A stretch of 64,000 nucleotides of DNA from Planctomycetota bacterium (GTDB lineage: Bacteria; Planctomycetota; JAJSAM01). Position numbers and translations under genes: made by a program. The notes under the pieces are model-generated. The model made no database searches. It was not told the DNA's origin and saw only the letters and a list, made by a program, of their open reading frames with translations. This document shows positions 27,793 through 34,770 of this stretch, one piece after another. Each line of letters starts with the position of its first letter. The stretch's first letter is position 1. Location of the stretch: positions 1-64,000 of the forward strand of contig JAJSAM010000052.1 of NCBI GenBank assembly GCA_024274785.1, given 5' to 3'.

Positions 27793-28566
27793 ATGGCATC
27801 AGCGAAGCCAGTCAGTCACGACCGGGGCGGAGTGGACCTGTCAAAGCCCCTGCTCGCCCAGGTGGGAGCGCTCGGCCCGGAGTACATGACCTGGGTTCAC
27901 CGGAGCGTTGCTCCGAAAGCCGCGGCCAGGGCCAACTCCGATCTCATCGAGTCCGGAGATCCGGTCGCGACCCATTGGCCGGCGTCTCTCCGCATCTTCG
28001 AGAATACGCTCCTCGAGTCGATGAGCCACATCAAGTGGTGGAGCATTCCGCTCGTGTGGATCCCGATCATCTCCGCCCTCCTCTATGCGGCCGTTTCGCT
28101 GACGGGCCTGCCCCTGGCGGAAGTCTGGATCTGGGCGCTCCTCGGCGCCTTCCTCTGGACCCTGACGGAATACTCGTTGCATCGCTTCGTCTTTCACTTC
28201 CCGGTGAAGAATTCGTTCGGATGCCGGTTCCACTTCCTGATGCACGGTATTCATCACCTGGATCCGTGGGATGGAACCCGTCTCGTGTTTCCGCCCCTCG
28301 GCGGCATCATCGTCTCATCGCTGATCTTCGCCATTCTGTGGGCGGTCCTGCCGCTGCCGATGGCGCTGGCGACCATGGCCGGCCTGCTCAGCGGGTACAT
28401 CGTCTACGACATGACCCACTACGCCACCCACCACAAGCGGATGAAGAGCAGGACGGGGAAATACCTGAGGAAATACCACCTGCAGCACCACCACAAGTAC
28501 CCGGAGCGGCTCTACGGCATCACCCAGCCCTTCTGGGACATCGTGTTCAGGACCGGGCGTCCTTGA
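27793..28566 (+). CDS. Fatty acid 2-hydroxylase / sterol desaturase superfamily protein
   Basis: A 257-residue membrane di-iron enzyme. The histidine boxes characteristic of the FA2H/Scs7 branch are HRFVFH, HGIHHLD, HYATHH and HLQHHHKYPERLYG, placed after paired hydrophobic segments (IPLVWIPIISALLYAAVSL and ALLGAFLWTLTEYSL; IIVSSLIFAILWAVLPLPMAL). Eukaryotic homologues 2-hydroxylate the N-acyl chain of ceramides, with the N-terminal cytochrome b5 domain missing here. A bacterial role in hydroxylating membrane fatty acids or hopanoid/sphingolipid-type lipids is inferred. The gene ends inside the 3' end of the convergent peroxiredoxin gene (20 bp overlap). Confidence 0.85.
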   Translation: MASAKPVSHDRGGVDLSKPLLAQVGALGPEYMTWVHRSVAPKAAARANSDLIESGDPVATHWPASLRIFENTLLESMSHIKWWSIPLVWIPIISALLYAAVSLTGLPLAEVWIWALLGAFLWTLTEYSLHRFVFHFPVKNSFGCRFHFLMHGIHHLDPWDGTRLVFPPLGGIIVSSLIFAILWAVLPLPMALATMAGLLSGYIVYDMTHYATHHKRMKSRTGKYLRKYHLQHHHKYPERLYGITQPFWDIVFRTGRP

Positions 28567-29140
28567 GGTACCGGGTCACGCCTTCGGGGCTCGGCGTCAT
28601 CGCGGCCGTTCCCGGCTCCCAGTTCGCCGGACATACTTCCTCGGTCCGGCGCGTGTGGCGGAGCGCCTTCAGGATGCGGAGGTTCTCCGGAATGCCGCGG
28701 CCGAGGTCGAGGTCATTGACCGCCATGTGACGGATGATGCGCTCGGGGTCGATCAGGAAGGTGGCCCGGAGGGCGACCGACTCTTCGGAGAGCACCCCGT
28801 ACTTCCGGGCAATACTCTTGTCGAGATCCCCGATCAGCGGGAACCGGATGGCTCCGATGCCGCCACGATCCACCGGCGTGTGCTTCCAGGCGAGGTGCGC
28901 ATGGTGGGAATCAACTGAAACCCCGACCACCTCGCAATCGAGGTCGAGGAATTCCTCGAGGCTCTCGTCGAAGGCGAGGATCTCGGATGGGCAGACGAAC
29001 GTGAAGTCGAGGGGATAGAAGAACAGCAGGACGAACTTGTCCGGGTAGAGCTCGAGGTTGAACTCCTCATTGAGCAGATCGTTGCCCATGATCGCCTTCG
29101 CGGTGAAGGCGGGGGCCGGCTGTCGAACCAGGGTGTTCAT
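28547..29140 (-). CDS. Typical 2-Cys peroxiredoxin (AhpC/Prx1 type)
   Basis: A 197-residue peroxiredoxin. The peroxidatic cysteine is in FYPLDFTFVCPSEI, the catalytic Arg region is in RATFLIDPERIIRH, and the resolving cysteine is in EEVCPANWEPG near the C-terminus. Both sites match the typical 2-Cys AhpC/Prx1 subgroup, which reduces hydrogen peroxide and organic peroxides in the cytoplasm. The C-terminal tail after the resolving Cys is long enough to form the usual YF-type helix, but that motif is not obvious. It is separated from the downstream DUF1570 gene by two repeat copies. Confidence 0.94.
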   Translation of the reverse strand: MNTLVRQPAPAFTAKAIMGNDLLNEEFNLELYPDKFVLLFFYPLDFTFVCPSEILAFDESLEEFLDLDCEVVGVSVDSHHAHLAWKHTPVDRGGIGAIRFPLIGDLDKSIARKYGVLSEESVALRATFLIDPERIIRHMAVNDLDLGRGIPENLRILKALRHTRRTEEVCPANWEPGTAAMTPSPEGVTRYLKDARS

Positions 29141-29155
29141 CGATCACCACTCCCA

Positions 29156-29318
29156 AGGGCCCGCGCAAGAACAACTTCGGGATTCGAGGGCTGCCGCATC
29201 CCGCCCAGCCGCGTTGCTCGCCGATCGAAACCAGTAAGGTTGCGCGCTCCTCGCGCGTTGCCGGGCGGGCGGGCGCATCAGCGCTATCGGTCCCGCGAAC
29301 CTATTCTTGCGTGAGCCT
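29156..29318 (+). repeat. Dispersed TIR element, copy E (full length, diverged)
   Basis: This is 163 bp with left end AGGGCCCGCGCAAGAA and right end TTGCGTGAGCCTT. The internal blocks are ATTCGAGGGCTGCCGCATCC, GCCGATCGAAACCAGTAAGG, CTCGCGCGTTGCCGGGC and GCGCATCAGCGCTATCGGT. It starts 15 bp upstream of the peroxiredoxin start codon, so it occupies that gene's promoter/leader position. It is in tandem with copy F, 76 bp away. Confidence 0.8.
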
Positions 29319-29358
29319 TGACCCGAGTCAACGGACCGAGAGAGTTCAACCGATTCCG

Positions 29359-29375
29359 GGGGTTTTCGCAACCCC
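29359..29375. terminator. GGGGTT / AACCCC hairpin between repeat copies E and F
   Basis: A 6-base perfect stem with a TTCGC loop lies in the 76 bp spacer between two element copies, downstream (minus strand) of the DUF1570 gene. There is no U-tract, so termination activity is uncertain; it may simply be an RNA hairpin. Confidence 0.3.
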
Positions 29376-29394
29376 TCCTTGTGATCCGGACTCG

Positions 29395-29554
29395 GGGCCC
29401 GCCTGGAAAGAACTGCTGCATCCGAGGGCCGCTGCATCCCGCTGCGCTCTGCTGTTCGCCGGTTGAAACCAGCAAGGTGGCGCCCTCCCCGCGCCTTGCT
29501 TTCTCGGGCGCATCAGCGCTCTCGGTCCTGCGAACCTATCCTGGCGCGAGCCCT
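29395..29554 (+). repeat. Dispersed TIR element, copy F (full length)
   Basis: This 160 bp copy begins GGGCCCGCCTGGAAAGAACTG and carries GAGGGCCGCTGCATCCCGCT, GCCGGTTGAAACCAGCAAGG, CCTTGCTTTCTCGGGCGCAT and a right end GGCGCGAGCCCT. Its final T is the first base of the TAA (minus strand) of the DUF1570 gene, the same stop-codon abutment seen for copy C. Confidence 0.85.
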
Positions 29555-31338
29555 TACCGGTTGTTGGGCAGGCTGACTCCGTCGATGAGCTTCTTGCAGT
29601 ACTCCTGGTACTCCTTCTCGATCGTGGAACCTTTGATCTCGGTGATGCCGAAGACCTCCTTGAACACCCTCAATCCCGATTCGCCGGTGAGTTCGCGTCC
29701 GAAGTAGGTCAGGAACTTCTCGCGGTACTTCCCGTCTTCGAAATTCCAGAGAAAGGAGATGAAAGCCCAGGCCTGTGCGTAGTAGAGGGCGCCCATTCGA
29801 CCGCCCCGGCGATTCAGGTCGCCGTTGTCCGAAGCGGCCAGCAGGTCCTCGAAGCTCCACTCCTCGAGCTTCCCCCGACGATCGCTCTTCCAGTGCATCA
29901 GGCGGTAGATGTTCGTCTGGAAGAGATCCCACCCATCGCCCTGCTTCACCGCCGAGCCGAACCACTCCGCCACCCCCTCCTGGAACCAGTGGGAGTTGGA
30001 GTTCAGGCGGCTGTCGGTCCAACTGATCTCCTCGCCGACCGCCTTCTGCACGAGGCGCTTCGTGTAGTAGTGGATGAGCTGGTGCGTGCCTTCATGGAAC
30101 GACACGTTGACGTCCATGTTCTGGTTGCCGATGTTGCCGATCCCGCCGCCGACCTCGTTCGGAATGATCATCCACTGATCGACCGGGTTGAAGTAGGCGC
30201 CCACGTTGTCGCCCATCGGCATCCCGATATACTTGTGGTACTCGTCGAAGCTCTTTCGATCCGCGAAGATCCAGGCCTTCAGGACGCGGTCGTCCTTGAA
30301 GTTCTTCGAATGCAGCGGACCGAGTTTGAACCTCTCTCCGAAGCGGTCGAGGAAGGTCTTGTAGAGACAGCGGTAGATTGCCGCCTTCCGCTTCGCCATC
30401 TCCTCGAGTTGAGCCGCCTTCCGCCGGTCGTCACTCTTCTGGATGAAGATCAGGTACGGCCCCTCTTCCACGGTCGTGTAGTTGTAATGCGAGAAGACCG
30501 GGTGCTTGGCGACGTTGGATTGCCACATACAGATCCGCTTGTAGTGGCCATCCGACTTGAGCCGCTCCATGTGAGCCCGGAAGCGGTCCTTCGCCTCCGT
30601 CAGCTCCGCCTGCCGGTCCGCCGACAGCCAGCCTTCCTGCTGTGCGGCCAGCAGCATGTCCCAATCGGGAGTGGTGTAGACGACGGCGTCTTCGTCCGGA
30701 AGGTCGCTCGCGTCGAACTTCACGTGGCCCATCTCGAGGTGCGCCCACGCGAGCTGCTCGTCGAGCCGCAGCGCCTGCTCGGCGGCCTTGCGCGCCAGGC
30801 CGGAAGCCTTGAGCGTCTTCGCCTCGCCGTGGATCCGCTCGAGTTCCATCGTGTTCCCGGAATACTCGAGGAGCTTGTCCTCGAGTGTGCCGACCTGCTC
30901 CGCGAACGTCGGTCCGGTATCGGTCGCCGGCTCGTTCGCAATGACGGTGTCCGGATCCGATTCGCCGGAGAAGACGAAGACCAGCACGATGGCGATCACG
31001 GCCGCCACGGCCCCGGCGCCGACGAGGATGAGGGGCAGGCGGCTCGATCCGCCGGTGTCCGGGGACGCTCTTCGCGGGCCGGCTCTCCGTGGGTTGGATC
31101 TCCGCGAGGAGGAGGTCGCGCGCGGGCGTGGCGAGGCCGCCGGGGACGGACCCACCGGTGTGACGTTGACCGGAGCGCGCCGCCTGGGCTTGCGCGCCGC
31201 CGGCGCGGCTGGCGCCGGTGCGCCGCGGGGAGGGACGGTGAGTTCGGTTCGGCAGGATCCGCAGATGAACACCGAGCCCGGCTCGAGTCGGGACACATCG
31301 AAGGTGGAAGAGCAGCGGGGGCACTGGACGGCGTGCAT
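29554..31338 (-). CDS. Membrane DUF1570 protein with N-terminal zinc ribbon and intact HEGTH
   Basis: The ATG, with AGGGAG upstream, starts CPRCSSTF...FICGSCRTEL, a four-cysteine zinc ribbon typical of planctomycetal membrane proteins. A Pro/Arg-rich linker leads to one membrane helix (LPLILVGAGAVAAVIAIVLVFVF). Residues about 125-330 form a helical region with TPR-like character. The C-terminal DUF1570 domain has the gluzincin zinc site: NVSFHEGTHQLIHYY (HExxH) and NSHWFQEGVAEWFG with the third ligand glutamate, so the metalloprotease site looks complete. The catalytic domain would be extracytoplasmic. Substrate unknown. Compare with the degenerate relative at 7153-8598. Confidence 0.8.
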   Translation of the reverse strand: MHAVQCPRCSSTFDVSRLEPGSVFICGSCRTELTVPPRGAPAPAAPAARKPRRRAPVNVTPVGPSPAASPRPRATSSSRRSNPRRAGPRRASPDTGGSSRLPLILVGAGAVAAVIAIVLVFVFSGESDPDTVIANEPATDTGPTFAEQVGTLEDKLLEYSGNTMELERIHGEAKTLKASGLARKAAEQALRLDEQLAWAHLEMGHVKFDASDLPDEDAVVYTTPDWDMLLAAQQEGWLSADRQAELTEAKDRFRAHMERLKSDGHYKRICMWQSNVAKHPVFSHYNYTTVEEGPYLIFIQKSDDRRKAAQLEEMAKRKAAIYRCLYKTFLDRFGERFKLGPLHSKNFKDDRVLKAWIFADRKSFDEYHKYIGMPMGDNVGAYFNPVDQWMIIPNEVGGGIGNIGNQNMDVNVSFHEGTHQLIHYYTKRLVQKAVGEEISWTDSRLNSNSHWFQEGVAEWFGSAVKQGDGWDLFQTNIYRLMHWKSDRRGKLEEWSFEDLLAASDNGDLNRRGGRMGALYYAQAWAFISFLWNFEDGKYREKFLTYFGRELTGESGLRVFKEVFGITEIKGSTIEKEYQEYCKKLIDGVSLPNNR

Positions 31339-31589
31339 GTCTTTTCTCCCTGGGAATGTCATCCCCCCGGATCATACCGCAACTGGTGCGGGTGGTGATA
31401 CGCAGGAGTGGTCCGGCATCGCGGTTTGTGTTCTTCGGTCGGCAGGTCCACGGGCTCGATGCCGACCTCGACCCTGCCGGAGCGATCGAGGGTGCCGGCG
31501 GGAACCCGGGTCTGTCGCGGCGATTCGGAACGTCAGTACGGTAGGATGTCCCCGATGAAATCGGACACTGGAATGCCAGAACTCGAATC

Positions 31590-31904
31590 ATGGGAAAGAA
31601 GCTGACGAAAGGCAGGCGTTGGGAGGTGATTCGCCCGGGAGAGCCGCGTGCGGAGGAGCCGAAGTCCCTGCCGCCCGCGGAGCAGCGGGTGAAGGTCAGG
31701 CTCGAGAAGCGCAAGGGTGGCCGTGTGATGACGGTGCTGGATGGCCTGGTGCTCACTCCCGAGGATCGCAGGTTTCTGGCCCGCGAACTGAAGGATCACT
31801 GCGGCACCGGAGGCAGCGCCGGAAAGGCCGGCATCGAGTTGCAGGGGGAACATCGGGATGCCGTGGCGGCCTTCCTTCGTGATCGGGGCTATCCCGCGCG
31901 GTGA
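31590..31904 (+). CDS. yciH: SUI1/eIF1-family translation factor (YciH-like)
   Basis: A 104-residue protein whose C-terminal two thirds is the SUI1 fold: VKVRLEKRKGGRVMTVLDGL, then LKDHCGTGGSAGKAGIELQG, then HRDAVAAFLRDRGYPAR. The 'K-R-x-G-G-R' and 'G-T-G-G-S' loops are the conserved parts shared with eIF1 and bacterial YciH. YciH can influence start-codon fidelity in vitro and is conserved in a limited set of bacteria. The 250 bp upstream, shared with the divergent DUF1570 gene, contain no gene; the only structure I see there is a small CCGCA-N5-TGCGG inverted repeat at 31375-31389. Confidence 0.92.
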   Translation: MGKKLTKGRRWEVIRPGEPRAEEPKSLPPAEQRVKVRLEKRKGGRVMTVLDGLVLTPEDRRFLARELKDHCGTGGSAGKAGIELQGEHRDAVAAFLRDRGYPAR

Positions 31905-31946
31905 TTTCGACCTGCTGCGAGGGCCGCGTCGCAATCTGTTTCCCGA

Positions 31947-33515
31947 TCAGAACTCCACCAACGCGAAGACCAGGTGCACCGTCAGGACGAGGAACGTGGC
32001 CCAGATCACCGTTTGCGTGATGCTGCTCGCCACCTCTTCCGGCGAATCCTTCGGCTTGATGCCCGCGAAGTAGGCGATGGTGGCGGTGCCGAAGGCGGCG
32101 GTGAGGTCCTTGATGGCGACCCAGGAGGTGCCGGCCGGAAGGAACTCGCCCGGCTTGATCAGAAGCCGATTGTACATCGCGTCGAAAGCATGGATCGAGA
32201 GGTCAGGCGCCATGACCGCGAAGACCGCCGCCGAGGCGATACGCGCGCCGAAATAGGAGAGCACCGCGAGTATCGGCGTCCCGATCAGGAAGGCCCAGAG
32301 GGTTCCGGTGAACAGGTAGCGGGCCGGGGGCACGCCGAAGGAACGCATCGCATCGGTCTGTTTCCCGGCGACGCGCGTCGAGATGTCCGCCGCTACCGCC
32401 GAACCGGCCCGGGCGGCGAGGAGCAGGGTCATGATCAGCGGCACCAGGATCCGGTGGAGCCCGAAGCCGAGACCGCCGATCAGGTCGTCGAGGATCAGCG
32501 GTTCGGTGTAACCGCGTTCCGGGAGGAAGGTGAAAGTGAAGTAGGCGGAGACGAGGCCGATCACCGCCCCGGCCAGCAGAAAGTAGAGCAGCGCACCGGG
32601 GCCGGCAACGGTCATCAGGAAGTGCCGGAAGAACCGCAGGCCCCACGAGACATCCGGCCACCGCGGCAGAAGAGCGAGAGCCGCCTGGCCGAGTCCCTCC
32701 AATGTTCGTCCGGTCGTTTCCAGGAACCGGAGGACCGTTCGGCCCGCGCGCCGGATCGCGCCCGGTGTCTTCGGTGGGGGAGTCGTCGGCGTGCTGAGAT
32801 TCGCCAGCTCCGCTTCGGCCCTCGCCGCTTCCACCTCTTTCAGGTCGGCCGCGGACGGATCGAACAGGATGACCCGGTCGGCGATCGGCAGGAGGCCGGC
32901 GAGGTCGTGGGTCACCACCAGGGTCGTCGTTCCGTGCTCGCGGCTGGTGGCTCTGATCCTCCTCGCCACCCGGTCCCGCATGGCGGGATCCAGGCCGCTG
33001 GTCGGCTCGTCCCAGGCCAGGATCTCCGGCGCGTAGGCCAGGGCGCGCGCGATCGCCACGCGCTGGCGCTGGCCTCCGGAAAGCTCGCGCACCTCCGCCT
33101 CCGCGGGAATGCCCAACTCCGAGAGGAGCCCCTCCCGCACCTCTCTCGCCTTTTCCGTCGAGAGCCGGGGCTGCCGGTGATCGAGCGCGAAGGAGACATT
33201 CTCCCGGGCGTTCAGTCCGGTGAAGAGCGCGAAGTCCTGAAACACCATGCCGACCGCGCCACGGGCCGCCGCGGGATTCCCGATGATCTCCCGGCCGCGC
33301 ACCCGCAGGGATCCCTCGATGCGGAAACCGGGAGTATCACGGGTCAGGAGTCCCGAGAGCAGGCGCAGGAGCACGCTCTTCCCGGCGCCGCTCGGCCCCG
33401 CCAGGAGGACCACCTCACCGGGCTCGATCGCCAGGTCGACCCGATCGAGCAGGGTGCGTTGCCCGGCCCGAATTCGGAGCCCTTCGGCCTTGATCGCGAT
33501 GCCGCCCTCACTCAC
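31947..33515 (-). CDS. Fused ATPase-permease of an Mla-type lipid transporter (MlaF-MlaE)
   Basis: Residues about 1-235 are an ABC ATPase: Walker A GPSGAGKS, signature LSGGQRQRVAIARAL, Walker B ILAWDEPTSGLDP, and switch His in VVTHDLAG. After a linker (residues 235-265) the remainder is a MlaE-type permease with five hydrophobic segments. It includes FGLHRILVPLIMTLLLAARAGSA and the conserved ISTRVAGKQTDAMRSFGVPPARYL, and ends LVLTVHLVFALVEF. MlaF and MlaE are separate polypeptides in well-studied Gram-negatives; here they are one 522-residue chain. The start overlaps the stop of the MCE gene by 8 bases. Expected role: phospholipid or other lipid transport between the inner and outer membranes. 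Confidence 0.9.
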   Translation of the reverse strand: MSEGGIAIKAEGLRIRAGQRTLLDRVDLAIEPGEVVLLAGPSGAGKSVLLRLLSGLLTRDTPGFRIEGSLRVRGREIIGNPAAARGAVGMVFQDFALFTGLNARENVSFALDHRQPRLSTEKAREVREGLLSELGIPAEAEVRELSGGQRQRVAIARALAYAPEILAWDEPTSGLDPAMRDRVARRIRATSREHGTTTLVVTHDLAGLLPIADRVILFDPSAADLKEVEAARAEAELANLSTPTTPPPKTPGAIRRAGRTVLRFLETTGRTLEGLGQAALALLPRWPDVSWGLRFFRHFLMTVAGPGALLYFLLAGAVIGLVSAYFTFTFLPERGYTEPLILDDLIGGLGFGLHRILVPLIMTLLLAARAGSAVAADISTRVAGKQTDAMRSFGVPPARYLFTGTLWAFLIGTPILAVLSYFGARIASAAVFAVMAPDLSIHAFDAMYNRLLIKPGEFLPAGTSWVAIKDLTAAFGTATIAYFAGIKPKDSPEEVASSITQTVIWATFLVLTVHLVFALVEF

Positions 33516-34767
33516 CGTACCGGCTCCCGGAAAGCACCGCCTCGTCGGGCAGGGGACTGCCCGTACCGGGTGTTAGGAGCACCCAGCGGCCGTCCTTCCG
33601 AAACACCGCGGTCCGGAGCACCTGGGCCAGACGGGGATTGATCCCGTTCCGTTCGCGATTGAGGACGATGCCGTTCACCACCTCCCGGACCAGGGGATCC
33701 AGTCGCCGCGATGCATCCAGCACCGCGGCGCGCAACCCGGATTCCCACCGGTCCATGAGGATGCCGGAGAGCCGGTCGTTCTCGAGGATCAGCTCGTTCG
33801 CCGTCTGCCGCAGGAGGGCGGAGAGATCTTCGTCCGCGGCGAGCTCCTTCGCCACTTTGCCGAGGGCGAGGCGAACTCTCTCGTCATCGACCGTCTCCTT
33901 CAGGATGGCGCCGGCGATGCGCATCGCCTCGGGCGAGTGCTTCTCGAGGATCGGTGCGGCCTTCTGATCGAGGTACTCCTTGAACTTCTTCTCGACCTGA
34001 TCCTCCTCCGTTCCGGGGACCCGCTCCAGTACGTAGCGGATGCCGAGCGACCAGATCGGAAGTTCCTCCCAGAGTTCCCGGCCCACCTCGGTCAGGAAGG
34101 GCTCGAGCCGGGCCTTTGCGATCGGCAGGACGACCTCCTCCAGCACCGGCGCCAGCTCCGTCTTCATCACGCCCTCGCGGTGGCGTTCGTAGATGGATTT
34201 CCACTCGACGGAGCGGGCCGCCAGGGCCTTCGGCAACTCCTCTTCGTACATACTGATCACATCGACCAGGGCGATCTTCAATTCCGGCCACAACGCCCTC
34301 CGGACCGCGGCGCCCTCGCGTTCGAAGAAGAGCGCCGCCTCCTCCCGGATCTCCCGAAGGCGATCCGGCGGCAGGAGCGTCTCGATCACCCAGTTCGCGC
34401 CGACCCGCACCACGAAGGACTCCGCGCGCGTCTGGGTCCGCAGCAGGCCGCCGTACTCGGGGTAGACGGAAACCCGGGCCAGGACGGCGCCATCCCTGGT
34501 GACCTCCTCGACGCGACCGATCCGCAGCAGGAACTTCTCCGGATCCCGGATGAAGACCGGATCCCCTCGCGAGAGGCTGGTGCCCGCGGGAAACGAAATG
34601 GTGAGGTCGCGCGGGCTCTTCGCGACGTAGTCTAGGAGTTTCCCGGCCGGAGCGTGTGCGGCCCCCTCCGGCGAGAAGACGGCAAAGGCGACGAAGAGGA
34701 GGAGCCCTCCCCACACCGCCGCCCCGATCGCGGCGCGCGGTCGGGAGATCTCATGCCGGCGCGGCAT
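33508..34767 (-). CDS. MCE (MlaD-like) substrate-binding protein of the lipid transporter
   Basis: An N-terminal membrane anchor (AAIGAAVWGGLLLFVAFAVFS) is followed by a divergent MCE-type beta domain: DLTISFPAGTSLSRGDPVFIRD, then IGRVEEVTRDGAVLARVSVY. About 280 residues of amphipathic helix follow (EIREEAALFFEREGAAVRR, HREGVMKTELAPVLEEVVL, and so on). Long helical regions after the MCE domain are known to form tunnels in some family members. The assignment rests partly on its overlap with the MlaF-MlaE fusion gene, which is the standard partner. It begins 3 bp after the TPPII-like protease gene, so all three are one operon. Confidence 0.75.
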   Translation of the reverse strand: MPRRHEISRPRAAIGAAVWGGLLLFVAFAVFSPEGAAHAPAGKLLDYVAKSPRDLTISFPAGTSLSRGDPVFIRDPEKFLLRIGRVEEVTRDGAVLARVSVYPEYGGLLRTQTRAESFVVRVGANWVIETLLPPDRLREIREEAALFFEREGAAVRRALWPELKIALVDVISMYEEELPKALAARSVEWKSIYERHREGVMKTELAPVLEEVVLPIAKARLEPFLTEVGRELWEELPIWSLGIRYVLERVPGTEEDQVEKKFKEYLDQKAAPILEKHSPEAMRIAGAILKETVDDERVRLALGKVAKELAADEDLSALLRQTANELILENDRLSGILMDRWESGLRAAVLDASRRLDPLVREVVNGIVLNRERNGINPRLAQVLRTAVFRKDGRWVLLTPGTGSPLPDEAVLSGSRYGE

Positions 34768-34770
34768 GCC

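Noticed and set aside
15797..29554. Possible CRISPR array because GGTTGAAACC recurs
   Set aside because: The recurrences are 160 bp or longer units kilobases apart, with conserved interiors and no regular spacers. No cas genes are present.
31339..31589. tRNA or small RNA gene in the 250 bp divergent gap
   Set aside because: No cloverleaf or T-arm signature was found; only a CCGCA-N5-TGCGG inverted repeat is present.
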